Assembly: GCF_000687475.1 (NCBI RefSeq) | Contig: NC_057317.1 | Location: 558,001-622,000 of the forward strand | DNA length: 64,000 bases | From: Ustilaginoidea virens | Taxonomy: Eukaryota; Ascomycota; Sordariomycetes; Hypocreales; Clavicipitaceae | Direction: 5' to 3' | Notes under the pieces: model-generated | What the model saw: only the letters and a program-made list of their open reading frames with translations | Database searches by the model: none | What the model was told of the DNA's origin: nothing | Translations under genes and position numbers: made by a program | In this document: in pieces, positions 34,414-46,032 of the stretch | Layout: every line of letters starts with the position of its first letter | Position numbering within the stretch: the first letter of the stretch is position 1

Positions 34414-37400
34414 ATGTCGTCGCCGTCCCGCCGCCGGCAGCGTGGCTCCCAGTCTTCTACGCCGCGTCGGTCAACTCGTCTGTCCGAATCCAACGGCCGT
34501 GGTCCATCTTCGCAGCTCGCCTCAAGCCCGATCCTTTTCCGGTCCTCTTCGCCTGCCCCCGATGCAAGCCAACATGCTGGAGAGGTGTCGTCCCCCTTGA
34601 GGCAGATGACCGGCAGTCAGTCCACAAACGGCCTCGCGCCCGCGCCCAGCTCACCACTGCGGCGAGCGTCAGAGACGCACACGCCGAGAGACGATCCTCA
34701 AAGAACACCGAGAGCAACGAGAGCTCTTGCTGGAGGTAACTAGGGACCGCATTTCTTCCCTTCGGGGGGGGTGGGGCTCCTGCGGCTGGCTTCCGCACCC
34801 CCGTTACCCGTTTTCGTTTGCTTTTTGCGTAGACTCCAATCCAGCTGCCGAAACTGACCGACCGACCGCCTTTAGAATCTTCACCTATTCGTTACGAGCC
34901 GAGCTCTAGCCCTGGAAGATCTCTCGGCCAGCGCTCAGAATTACGAAGCGAAAGTAGTGGCTTGTTTGTTCGCTCGGAACGCGGCGGCTCTGCCGCCTAC
35001 AGACGCGGGGATATCAATTCCGATGCTGTGCGAACACCTCGCGCGCCTCGCCGCATCGTCTTGGACGACAGCGGCCGCGTTGTGCAGGAGGTTTCGACTC
35101 CCGCTTCAGATGCACCTTCTTTCGCGAACCGGGACCCAAACACGTCCGAAGCGGACCATCTGGGCGGTCAAGGTCAGAGTCTCATCTGGGGTACTACCGT
35201 CTCCATCGATGATACCTTTGCCTCTTTCAAGGACTTCTTGCGCAATTTCACCCAAAAGTACAGAATGTATCGTGATGGGTTCTCCGACGCCGATGTGCAG
35301 AATGCTCCCGATGCCGAGTCCAAGCCATATGCGGAGGCCCTAGGGAATATGCTGCTTCTTGGTACCACAAGGCTCTACCTGGACATCTCTGATCTGAACC
35401 TTTACCCACCGACGCGAAAGCTGTGGCACCAGATCCAAGCATATCCGCAGGAAATCGTTCCCGTCATGGACCAGTCCGTACATGATCTGATGGTTGAGCT
35501 GGCGCGGGCCGACTCCATCCGAAACCGGCCTTCCCAGAGCAGTGCTGAACAACATGGCACGCAGAATAGCACCCAAAGCTCAGAGCCAGTCTTCCCCAGC
35601 TCTGATCGACCTGATGGGCCTGCCACCCCCCGTCCGCAGCAGGACCAACCGCAGCTGGAGGATCAAGTGTCGTCATCGATTTACGTTGTTCGCCCCTTTG
35701 GCCTTGAACAGAATACGAACTTGAGAGACCTTAATCCTTCAGGTATGTACCTCCTGTAACCCACCGAGCACGGCCATCAACCCCGATTCGCTGACTCTCG
35801 TCTCCCTCTGCCTCTTTAAGACATGGACCGTCTGGTTTGTGTCAAGGGCCTGGTGATTCGAGCAACGCCGGTAATCCCTGACATGAAGGACGCCTTCTTC
35901 CGGTGCAACGTTTGCAACCACTCGGTGAATGTTGGCCTTGATAGAGGCAAGATTCGCGAACCAACGGAATGCCCCCGGCCCATCTGCAACAGCAAGAATT
36001 CCATGCAGATTGTTCACAACAGATGCTCCTTTGAAGACAAACAAGTCATCAAGCTGCAGGAGACCCCGGACGCCGTGCCTCCGGGCCAGACGCCTCACGC
36101 AGTATCCGTTTGCGTCTACAATGAACTGGTCGACTTCTGCAAAGCTGGCGATCGCGTCGAGCTGACTGGCATCTTCCGCGTCAGCCCTGTCCGCGTGAAT
36201 CCACGACAGCGGGCCATCAAGAGCGTGTACAAGACGTACGTCGACGTGCTTCACATACAAAAGGTGGACAAGAAGCGGATGGGCGCCGACCCAACCACCC
36301 TCGGCGTCGAGGGGGAGGAGGAGGCCGATGACGGCGGCAACGAGCTGGAACAGACCCGCGTCATTACACCCGAGGAAGAAGCCAAGATTCGAGAGACGGC
36401 GGCCCGTGAGGACATTTACGAGCTTCTCGCTCGATCACTCGCTCCTTCAATCTACGAAATGGACGACGTCAAGAAGGGCATCCTCTTGCAGCTGTTTGGC
36501 GGCACCAACAAGACGTTTCAAAAGGGCGGTCGTCCCAAGTACAGGGGCGACATCAACGTGCTGCTCTGCGGCGACCCGTCGACGTCCAAGTCGCAGATGC
36601 TCTCGTACATCCACCAGATTGCCCCGCGCGGCATCTACACCAGCGGCAAAGGCTCCTCCGCCGTCGGTCTCACAGCGTACGTCACCCGCGACCCCGAGAC
36701 CAAGCAGCTCGTTCTGGAATCCGGCGCCCTGGTCCTGTCGGACGGCGGTGTGTGCTGCATCGACGAGTTCGACAAGATGTCGGACGCGACACGCTCCGTC
36801 CTCCACGAGGTCATGGAGCAGCAGACCGTGTCCATAGCAAAGGCCGGCATCATCACCACGCTCAACGCCCGGACCAGCATCCTCGCCTCGGCCAACCCCA
36901 TCGGCAGCCGCTACAACCCGGACCTCTCGGTGCCCCAGAACATCGACCTGCCGCCCACCCTCCTGTCCCGCTTCGACCTGGTCTACCTCATCCTCGACCG
37001 CGTCGACGAGAAGACGGACAAGCGGCTGGCCAAGCACATCCTGTCCCTCTACCTCGAGGACAAGCCGCACTCGGCCGCCTCGAGCAGCGACATGCTGCCC
37101 GTCGAGTTCCTCACCTCGTACATCTCGTACGCCCGCGCCAAGATCCAGCCCACCATCTCCCGCGAAGCCGGCGAGGAGCTGGTCAGCGCCTACGTCGCCA
37201 TGCGCGCCCTGGGCCAGGACGTCCGCGCCGCCGAGAAGCGCATCACCGCCACGACCAGGCAGCTCGAGAGCATGATCCGCCTGTCCGAGGCCCACGCCAA
37301 GATGAGGCTCTCGGACACGGTGACGAGGGACGACGTCCGCGAAGCCAACCGCCTCATCCAGAGCGCGCTCAAAACCGCCGCGACCGACGCCCAGGGCCGC

Positions 37401-37679
37401 ATCGACATGAGCCTCCTGACCGAAGGCACCAGCGCGGCGGACCGCAAGCGGCGCGGCGACCTCAGAGACGCCCTCCTGAAGCTGCTGGACGAGATGACGG
37501 CCGGCGGCAACAGCGTGCGATGGAGCGACGTCAGCAAGCGCCTAGGCGACGGGGCGAGCATACCCGTGGACACGTCCGAGTTCAACCACGTCATGAGGGG
37601 TCTCGAGACGGAGGGCCTCATCTCCGTCAGCGGCGAGGGTGCCAGGAAGACTGTCAGGAGAGTGACGGCTGTTGTGTAA
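34414..37679 (+). CDS. mcm4: Mcm4, DNA replication licensing helicase subunit
   Basis: Three exons, 34414-34735, 34876-35742 and 35821-37679, join in frame to 1015 residues. The first intron ends at CTTTAG so that LAG joins ESSPIRYEP; nearer acceptors meet a stop or a poor frame. The first 190 residues are the Ser/Thr-Pro-rich tail phosphorylated by DDK and CDK in other fungi. A zinc finger (C425, C428, C447, C452) lies in the N-terminal hexamer domain. The AAA+ core shows the MCM Walker A GDPSTSKSQ (residues 647-655, Lys653), Walker B CCIDEFDKM (Asp711, Glu712) and the SRFD arginine finger. A winged helix lies at the C-terminus. Zinc-finger spacing and overall order match Mcm4 among Mcm2-7. 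It acts in the nucleus as part of the replicative helicase. Confidence 0.96.
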
Positions 37680-38320
37680 GAGCGGGGTGTTGTTGTTGTT
37701 GTTGTTGTTGTTTACGGATGAACATGAGGGGGCTCGACACGTTCAAACGAAGCTTGACGATGGGGGATGTTTGTTTACAGAACGCAGGAACATGAGGGGG
37801 CTCGACACGGTCAAACGAAGCTTGGCGATGGGGGATGCGGTAGGCTTGGGCAGCTAGTAAGCCGCGCGGATCGGATCATGCGTAATCTGGGCGTTGGGCG
37901 GGGAGAACCCTTTGCGGAGTGGTCGATTGAAATCAACAGTACAGTTTCCACGCAGCGAAGAGGGAAACGTAAAAAAAAGTCGTTCAAGGATCACGTCAGC
38001 CAGTGTGCCGTGTCCCCCAACCCAGTCATCTTCATTCCACTGTCCCACGCGGAGAGAGGTCAAAAACGTAGTTGGCGCACGGGGAACAAGACCACCGGTT
38101 TGCTTGGAGAACTGCCATTAGCCCGGGTCGACAAGTATCATTCAGAAAATGCTTGTTCTTATACAACCTCGTCCGGCGGCTATGACTTTTGACACAGGAA
38201 ACACACATAAAAAAAAAAAAGCAACCTGGATGCCTAGATTACACAAAATTCCCATCCAGCACTTGGCAAAGACACCCCATGCAGCGTCGCCCGCTGGGGC
38301 AGTCAACTCCGCACATCGCT
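37680..38320. other. Intergenic region between convergent mcm4 and vtc4
   Basis: This 641-bp gap holds both 3' regions. A (TTG) trinucleotide run lies at 37688-37712, followed by two 49-bp direct repeats. No gene is supported. Confidence 0.6.
37721..37837. repeat. Pair of 49-bp direct repeats after mcm4
   Basis: Segments 37721-37769 and 37789-37837 share AACATGAGGGGGCTCGACAC at their start and differ at only two of 49 positions. The offset is 68 bp. They begin about 40 bp after the mcm4 stop and probably lie in its 3' UTR. Confidence 0.9.
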
Positions 38321-39229
38321 TCACCAGACATGCCTCTCTCTCCCCTCGAGGGCAAAGTTCAACAGGACAGCAACAAACAGTGACACGCACAGCGCACTGG
38401 GCCCCCACTTGTCGTAGAACCTTGCCGCCTTCCGGTTGCGGATGGAATCGCTCCGATACAAGTAGATGCCGACAGAGTAGCATAGGCTCAAAAACGCCAG
38501 GAGGGTGAAGATGCCGGCGATCCAGAAGGATGCAGGGGTGGGATGCTCGCCAAAGTTGAGGAGCGTGACTGCAATGGTGCCGATGTAGATGGAGTATTCG
38601 AGCTTGTGGCAGGGGAGTTAGTTTTTTTTTTTTCACGGGTAGAAACACCGATGCAAGCGCGTACGCGAGCTGTTAACAGGGGAAAGATAAAAAAAAAGGG
38701 GGAAAAAAAAAGGGGGGGGGGGGGGGGGGAACAGAGCCGACTTACCCATCCGAGAAAGGTGCGCTCAGCGGCAAAGTAGACCTTGGGCTCGACGCGAACG
38801 GGAACATAAATCTTCTTGCCAGGGGGTGCTTTGAACTTCCTTTGCTGGATAGCACCAGAGCCGAACAGCATCTGCAGCCTTTCGCTCCGAGGGATCGTGG
38901 TGCTGTAAGGAATCGGGATCAGAAGCTTCAGCACGTTGAGGGTCTTGGTGAGAGCCGCCCGTCCCTTGGCAGTGAAGAGGGTGGAGTAGTAGTGCCAGCC
39001 GCCTACTCGCCTCGCCTCCTCCAGCTCGTAGTTGGCGTCATACTCATCATCCGAGTCGTAGATGGGGTAGTCCTCGTGACTAGACGGCTGGTCGGCAGTC
39101 TGACCCTCTGCATCCGTCAGCCGAGCTTGAGCACGTGAGCTAGACGGCTGGTGACCGTTGGAGGTTCCGGAGCGGCCAGCTGGGTGGTCATCATCGTCAT
39201 CAGATTCTAAATATTCGTCGTCGTCATCG

Positions 39230-39262
<33 letters not shown>

Positions 39263-40922
39263 AAAGCGTTGGACGTGGCCGAGGGCCCAGGACGACGAAT
39301 GCCAAAGTCATGGGACGCGGGCTTGCGGATATCCACATCCATCTGAGGCATCCAGAAAGGCAACAGCTTGATCCGCTCAGGGAACAAGCACGCTGTGCCG
39401 TGGATAAACTTGGAAAACTTGGGTACAGCTTCGACGAGATGCGAAGAAATGAGCTGCCGGACCCATTCGGGGGGTTCTTGTCCCATCTGAGTCTGGAGCT
39501 TCACCTCGAGAACGGCATAAGGAAATCGAACGACATCCTCAGCCGGAAGCTGTGAAAAGGGCCAATCAATTCCGATATCCATGCGTCTCCAATTGTCGCC
39601 ACTTCGGGTGCGGCCGTCGAGGTTATCCTCGCGAACCATGGTCAGCTCCGTGTCCAACGAAATTCGCACTCTTGCATCGGCGGGAAGCTGAAAGGCTGTC
39701 CGGTTGTAAAACGAGCGGCAGACTGGCTTATACCCCTTCTTGAGGACGGAGTACTGAATCTCGGAAGCCAGCCGCTCGTCCTCGGCGATGGCCTTTTCCG
39801 ACTTCTTGCCTTCCTTGCGAGCCTTTTCAAAGATGGTAGCGGGTAGCAATTCACCTCGCATGTAGGCATTGACGTTCTTCTCCTTGATGGCGAACCGGGC
39901 CTTGACCGATTTCTCCCCGGTCCAGTCCTCCCGGTGAGTTTTGCGCTCCACAAAAATGGTTTCTGTCTGCATGCCTCCATACCATCGCAGCCGAATGGCT
40001 TCAGCTCCTTCCGTCTTCTTCAATCTGCCTTCGTACAAGTCCCATTTTTCCGGATTATCATAGTATATGGATGTGATGGCGGCGTCTTGCTGATCGAATT
40101 CCTTGCTGGCATTGAACACCAGCACCGGCAAGTGCTTCAGGATGATGAGTTTCAGCTCGGTGACGTTGTCTAGATGAACCCAGTACTTGGTGGTTTGCCG
40201 CACGAAGTTTGCCTGTCCACCGCCAGCGGCACTGTCGCCTTTGGCCGGATTACCGCGGGTTCGGACCAAGTCGTAAAGTTTGGAAAGCATAATGACGGAG
40301 GCGTCGTAATTCTCCTTGTAAAACGGCTTCGCTTTCAGCCGGGTGTCGAAGACGGGACGAAGGTGCCACCCAGTCATTTTCTAGGAGCACGTTGTTTTTC
40401 CTGCGTCAGCTTGTTCGTCCGTACTGCAGCTGATCGAGAAAGAAAGTGGGAAAACGGAGTAAAAGGCGATTGCAGCGTGGAACCTACATCGTGCTTCTTG
40501 ATAATCTTGTAGAAACCGGTGTAGTTGAGCTGCACAAACTTGGCGAGGTCGTGAACATCGGCAATGATGTCACTCAAATCTTCCTCCAACAGCATAAACT
40601 CCTCCTCACTAGGGCCATCCTCGCCAAGGCCACGTTCGTTCAGACGATTGACGACATCATTGACCTCGTGGTCGCTGACGGCAATGCGTCTGGAAATTTC
40701 CATGGCCTTGACCTGCTGCTTGGTGTGGACCTTTTCAAGCTCTGCCTCGAGCTTGCCTACAAACCGAATCTCGTCCTCTTCTGTCCATTCGCAGGCCGCA
40801 GCGTCGCCAGCCTTTGGCGGACCGGTAGGATTCTTGAGCTCGGCCTTGAGGTTATTGTAGTCGATGTAATACCATTGGTACTCACGGATGACGCTCGACC
40901 GCAGCTGCTCGCCGAACTTCAT
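38321..40922 (-). CDS. vtc4: Vtc4, vacuolar polyphosphate polymerase
   Basis: Three exons, 40922-40488, 40380-38746 and 38602-38321, join in phase 0 to 783 residues. The N-terminal SPX domain ([20 protein letters not shown] through [19 protein letters not shown]) senses inositol pyrophosphates. The central VTC tunnel domain carries [35 protein letters not shown] and the acidic strand YAVLEVKL, where the catalytic Arg/Lys and metal-binding Glu lie in yeast Vtc4. The C-terminal DUF202 part has three membrane helices ([47 protein letters not shown]). The subunit makes polyphosphate from ATP and passes it into the vacuole. An Asp-only run of about 15 codons lies in the linker before the membrane part. 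Residue matches are by memory, not alignment. Confidence 0.95.
39200..39262 (-). repeat. Asp-codon repeat within vtc4
   Basis: GTC/ATC (Asp on the minus strand) triplets are repeated and give about 15 consecutive aspartates, with a second acidic block nearby. Both codons GAC and GAT are used, so it is not a simple slipped repeat throughout. Confidence 0.85.
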
Positions 40923-42132
40923 GACGGATCCGCCGGGTTTGGCCTAGAAGCTGTCGTACGGTGATGCTTTCCAAGTGATGTCGCGTGCCCTAAGTCTTTC
41001 GCAATCAGCACGGACGGTGCAAAGGGGGAACGAGGGTGTTTGAGCATGCGATTAGATCCGGGACAGGATCTAGGAGAAAGAGGCGAGAGGTAGCTAGCTA
41101 CTTGGCTCCTTGGCTACTAGCTACCAGAAGGGCAAGAGTGCAAGGTATCCGACATGGACTTACTTCAACGAGAAATAATGTGACGGCAGAGCGAAGAGGG
41201 TTGGTCCAAGACTGGCGCTGCGGCGACAACGGGAGAGGGTTGGCGATGATGGTGTGATGACTGGGATGAAAGCTTTCTGCAGATTGAGTCTAGAAGTGAT
41301 TTGTCGAAGATGCATTGGCGAATCAAGCCGCGGCAACGGGGAGCCGAAAGGCGTCAACATGGGTCACCCTGGTATTGCCCTCCACGTCTGGGTCTTTGAA
41401 AAGTCGAAACCCGAGGGCGAGTTTGTGTACAGGTTATGTTCCTCGTGGATACGATTAGTAGATTTACGAGACAGCAAGCGCAAGGTATAGTTCTTGGAAT
41501 GGCGGGGTCCGTCGGTTGGAGAGGTACAGTACATGGGACGCAAGTGGCTTGGTGGTACCTGCGACCTTGACTATTGATGAGAACTGGCCCAGAAGCCCAT
41601 TTAGGTAGCCATTGCAGCTGCGGAAAAAGCAGATGTACCAAACCACAGAAAAAAAAAAAAAAAAAAAAAACCACATATCCCACATACAGGAAAATCTGTT
41701 GCACCAAAAGTGTGACGCCACACAATGTGTGACTTAATTGGGTATTATATACTGCGATAAAATCCATCAAAGATTCAGTCAGATTCATCAGATGAGGAAG
41801 ACTGGCTGGCTGGATCTGTACATCATATATATGGGCCCCCCCTGGGTCAGTCAGGCATGGCGGGGCAGCTCAAAAACATGGCGGGGTCGTCGCTTCGTGA
41901 AAAAGTTTAGTAGAAGCAGGCTGGGCGATGCGTAGTCTTTCCTATTCTCTCTCTTTTTTTTCGTTCTTTTTTTGAAGCTATTCCCACACTGGTCGTGCCG
42001 CATCCTGCATCCTGCATTCCCTTATTCTCGCTCCTTACGCGCGAATCCAGCTTCCCGCGCCCAATCGTTTTTTTTTTTTTCCGTTGCCGACGAAAAAAAA
42101 AAAAAAAAAAAAAGGCAAAGACGGCCCCGGCC
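40923..42132. other. Divergent upstream region of vtc4 and rmt2
   Basis: This 1.2-kb gap separates the divergent starts of vtc4 and rmt2. It holds an A-run at 41649-41671 and complementary T- and A-runs at 42069-42081 and 42094-42113 just before the rmt2 start. Those two runs could pair as a hairpin in the leader. No gene is supported. Confidence 0.55.
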
Positions 42133-43425
42133 ATGGCCCCTGCCGTTGACGATTCCATGTCAGCGAGGATCTCCTCAAACTGCCCGCAAGACACCCGAGA
42201 CGTCTTGCACCACGCGTGGGGACATGACCTCTCAGGTCTCAGGAATCTCATCAAGGTGCGCGGGATGGCCAGCGCCCAAGACCCTGTCACCGGCGAAACT
42301 CCCCTCCACGCCGCCATCCGAGCTTGTGGCCTCGCTAACCCAGACCCCGACGACGCGGAAGAAGATGGTTGCGTCGAAGAAGCCGCAGACGTGCTGCGGG
42401 AGCTCTTCTTGTCCGGCGCCATCTGGAACGACGTGGACGGTAACAACGAGACGCCTGGCTGCGTGGCTCATCGTCTGGGCAGGAAATCCCTCTACGACAT
42501 GTGCGTCGACGCTGGCGTCCGCGCGGAATTGCTCTTCGCCCTCATGAGCGGCTACGAGGAGCTGTCGTCGGGATCCGATGAGCCAGACCATGTTGCCCAC
42601 GGGGATCGCGGCGACGGCCAGGATGAAGCGCTCGGCGAAGAGGGCGCCGCCGTAAACGAAAATCAGCAAGACGCAGGCCAAGCACGCTTCATGCCCCCCG
42701 GCGCCAACGAAAAGTCCGTGACGAGCGCCGATTACCTCCAATCCACGCTGACCTACGACTCGTCCAAAGTTGTCGACTCGGACCTCAACGGTGTCATGAT
42801 GTCCTGGGAGACCGACATCATGCGCCGGTCCGTGTCTGCCCTGCTCCCGGGCCTTGAATCCGGCAAGCGCATTCTCAACATTGGTTTTGGGATGGGCATC
42901 GTCGACGGCGTATTTGCCGAAACCGAACCCTCAAGACACCACATCGTCGAAGCCCACCCTTCCGTGCTCAAACACCTCTCCGAGCCCCATTCGAGATTTG
43001 GACGCGCCTGGGAGCAAAGCGGCCCCGGGCCGGATGCCTACAAGTTATGGGCTGGACGATGGCAGGAAATAGTCCCCAAGCTCCTGGAGAAGGGAGAGAT
43101 TTACGACGCCATCTACTTTGACACGTTCGCGGAAGACTACGCCGAGCTGAAGATGTTCTTCACCGAGTATGTGCCAGGCTTGCTCGATCAAGAAGGAACG
43201 TTTAGCTTTTTCAATGGCCTTGGCGCAGACAGACAAGTCTGCTACGATGTCTACACCAAGGTGGTGGATATGCATTGTGCCGACGCTGGGTTGGACGTGG
43301 AGTGGCGCGAGTGTGATGTAGACATGGCCGCGCTGGCTGAAGATGGCCAGGGCGAGTGGGAGGGTGTGCGAAGGCGATACTGGACTCTGAAGAGTAAGCA
43401 AGTGCTGCTTATGTGCCCCCAATGA
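42133..43425 (+). CDS. rmt2: Protein arginine N5-methyltransferase Rmt2
   Basis: A single exon encodes 430 residues from the ATG at 42133. The N-terminal 150 residues contain ankyrin-like helices (GETPLHAAIRACGLANPD, AADVLRELFLSGAIWNDVD). A variable acidic linker follows. The methyltransferase fold shows motif I as ILNIGFGMGIVDG, the acidic residue after strand 2 in HHIVEAHP, and IYDAIYFDTFAEDYAELKMF for motif II and beyond. This is the fungal Rmt2 layout; in yeast the enzyme methylates the internal delta nitrogen of an arginine in ribosomal protein L12. Longer open frame upstream of 42133 is poly-Lys from an A-run and is discounted. It is convergent with the hexokinase gene. Confidence 0.93.
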   Translation: MAPAVDDSMSARISSNCPQDTRDVLHHAWGHDLSGLRNLIKVRGMASAQDPVTGETPLHAAIRACGLANPDPDDAEEDGCVEEAADVLRELFLSGAIWNDVDGNNETPGCVAHRLGRKSLYDMCVDAGVRAELLFALMSGYEELSSGSDEPDHVAHGDRGDGQDEALGEEGAAVNENQQDAGQARFMPPGANEKSVTSADYLQSTLTYDSSKVVDSDLNGVMMSWETDIMRRSVSALLPGLESGKRILNIGFGMGIVDGVFAETEPSRHHIVEAHPSVLKHLSEPHSRFGRAWEQSGPGPDAYKLWAGRWQEIVPKLLEKGEIYDAIYFDTFAEDYAELKMFFTEYVPGLLDQEGTFSFFNGLGADRQVCYDVYTKVVDMHCADAGLDVEWRECDVDMAALAEDGQGEWEGVRRRYWTLKSKQVLLMCPQ

Positions 43426-43773
43426 TGGTGGTGGAAATGCTGACAACCTGTGTGTGTGTGCCAACAACAGAATACCGACTGCCTGTGTGCACATTTATGG
43501 CGTAAACGCCAAACGAGGACACATGGGGGAAAGGGAATAGAGACACCCTACGACAGGTTTTCCGACGGGCAAGTCCAAAAAGAGCAGGCATGCGTGGCAA
43601 CGTAGTGGCAAGGTTTCCAACAGATTTGAATGCAAAAGAGACTCATGACCCGTCCTTTACGGGTCTAAGTTGCCAAACTCCCCAACTGCCTCCTCCTTCA
43701 TCATCGCTTGTTTCATGGCTTGTTTCTCTTGCGATGGGCCTTTTCCTTTCTCCAAGTATTCCCAGCCCTAGCT
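43426..43773. other. Intergenic gap rmt2-hexokinase
   Basis: This 348-bp gap between convergent stop codons contains a short TG repeat at 43447-43462 and pyrimidine-rich DNA. Nothing else is seen. Confidence 0.6.
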
Positions 43774-46032
43774 TCACTTGAAATTCTCCGGCTGCAGTAC
43801 ACCTGCCGTGTTGCCTGCCTTGACCCGCTTCAACGTCAGGGCAGCAATCAAAGCAGCGCCGACACCGCTACCGTCCTCGGCAGCGAGAATTTCAATGGGA
43901 TCCTCTTCCTTGGCATCGGATTTGGCTGGCCAGTCGAGGATTTCCCGGAGAGCCTGGGCGCCACGGGCCTTGAAATGAGGGTACTTGTTAAAAACGGAGC
44001 CATCGGCACCGACGTGGCAAGTTTTGTAGTCCTTCTTCTTGCAGATGGCAGCAACACCGCACGCAGAGAGGCGAGCAGCTCGTGTTCCAATGAGCTCGGC
44101 AAGCCTCCGGATCAACTCCAGTTCTGGACGGCTGCAAGAAAGGTTCAGCTTGGATGCAAAGAGGTCAAGAGTCTCCTGAAGATTCTCATAGGGGTCCCTG
44201 TCATCGGAGAGGATCAGTCAGAGGAAGCTCATGCAAGACGGTTTCGGGAAAGAGGGAAGGAGGGGGGTTTACGTACTCCTCAATAGCAGAGAGGAAAGAG
44301 GCGTCAAGCGAATAGGCTTTGCGAAGGAGGGAAATGTCTTGACCAGCAAAGATTTTCGCATCGCGGTTGTCGTGCAGGTCCACGAGAACTAGCCGGAATA
44401 TCTCGCCGAGGTATAAACCCGCAATCATCTTCTCAAAAGCCTGCTGGCCGGGGCGAGGGGAGTCCCGGTCAATAATCACGTCAAACTCGGTCCTAGGCAG
44501 GACCTTGTGTTCATTGTCAAAGGCGCCCCATTCGCAGTTGATTGCCATTGGCGTGTCAGGAGGGAGGTTCATGTGAGCTAGTTTAGGAATAGATGCAATG
44601 TCCTCCATGTAAGCAGCATTGCACCCCGTTCCGAAGATGCAGCCGATCTTCATCTTGGTGTCGGTGTACGCAGACGCAATCAAAGTTCCCGTAGTATCGT
44701 TGATCAAAGCCGTGAGCCTGATCGGCACACCCTATGAGCGAGAAGTATTAATTTCTTTGTTCCAGTGCGTTCGAGTCGAGAGCCGACACCATGTTTTACC
44801 TTTTTCTCAAGAGCCGAGTGTAACATGGGGACAATATTCTTTCCCTCAACGCCGGCTATATCGAACCCTTTGGTCCATCGCTGAAGTATCCCCTCGTCAA
44901 TGTAGTTTTGTGTGGCGGGATATGAAAAGGTGAAACCAAGGGGTAGAGTATCGATCTTGGAGCAGTCGCCGTGATGTGTCTCTACAAACTGTTGTAAACA
45001 GTCGGCAATGTATTCCCAAAGCTCGTCTGAGTTTCCAGTCTTGAGCTCCTCCGGCATCCGGTACTTGGATTGGATGATATCAAACTCAGACTTTCGGTCA
45101 GTGAGAGTGATTTCGCAAACTCGCAGGTTGGTGCCGCCCATGTCCAGAGCGAGAAAGGTGCCAGTCTCATGGCCATCAGGGAAGGACATGACCCATGTGG
45201 GATTCATGGGCTAAAAGGCTGTCAGCTTGTGGCTTTCTTTCTGTTTTTTTTTTTTTTCCCTTTGATCTATTTTCCCCCAAATATCGTCATCTGAATGTCG
45301 CTTCACTTACAATGCTGCCGCCTTCGACGCTCAGGCCTATTTTTATGTTTCTATTAACCAGTCCGTTCGCCTTCATTCCCTTCCAAAGAATGAGAGATTA
45401 CCTTTAGCTAGTTCAGACTTGAAATGGTCGGTGATTTTCTTCAGCAAAGCCGTGTCAACAGTGAAAAGATCTTCCAGCCTTTTCACCTCATGGAGGAGAT
45501 CCTGGGGCAAGTCCGTCTTGGAACCTGTCGACAAAGTAGTCAGTGTTTACCGCACTGGATGTCACCAACTAACGACCAATGGTTCTGGGAGATATCGGGA
45601 GAGAGTCGATCCATTCCACGTCCCGCCCACTTGATAAATTGTCTTGTGCAAGAATAATATCACCTGAGGGCTGGCTGTTAGGGGGAGGAAGTCTCTCCTT
45701 CTGGGACTCAGTGTACAAGGCGCGCTGGCAGCTGCCCAAGGGCTTATTCGGAATGAATAGCCGGACAAACTTGCAATCATGACATGTTCAATATCCATCG
45801 CGCCCAGTGTTTGGGGCTCGAGGTTTCACCATAGCGCTGGCAAGCAGTATGCTCTGAACGACTGGAACAATCCAGTATTGTTTGGATGAGGAATCCGCAC
45901 ACGAACAGAAGAATGGGAACCCAAGCTTTGCAACAAGTACAAGAAGCAGATCCAGATTCACACAAAATACAAGTAAGTTAGAAAAAACGTACCCTTCCTA
46001 GAAGGAGGCGGACGAGGTCCAAGACCAACCAT
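43774..46032 (-). CDS. hxk1: Hexokinase
   Basis: Six exons (46032-45993, 45524-45402, 45336-45311, 45210-44800, 44731-44277, 44197-43774) join in frame to 492 residues. Exon 3 is only 26 nt and encodes the end of KGLSVEGGSI. Intron 1 is long (468 nt) and follows just 13 codons. Visible motifs are LALDMGGTNLRVCE (phosphate 1), LGFTFSYPATQ, LINDTTGTLIASAY with the catalytic Asp, IFGTGCNAAYME, INCEWGAFD, VGADGSVFNKYPHF and IEILAAEDGSGVGAALIAAL in the C-terminal lobe. The enzyme phosphorylates glucose and fructose with ATP in the cytosol, the first step of glycolysis. Length and motifs fit the classical hexokinase group; a glucokinase cannot be wholly excluded. A CRE-like site lies 112 bp upstream of the start. 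Confidence 0.95.

Noticed and set aside
34736..34845. Nearer acceptor (GCGTAG) for mcm4 intron 1
   Set aside because: With exon 1 ending in phase 1, that acceptor leads to a stop at the end of the frame at about 34909; the CTTTAG acceptor restores ESSPIRYEP.
36447..37295. Long open frame opposite mcm4
   Set aside because: It is the antisense shadow of the GC-rich Mcm4 AAA+ exon and shows no domain of its own.
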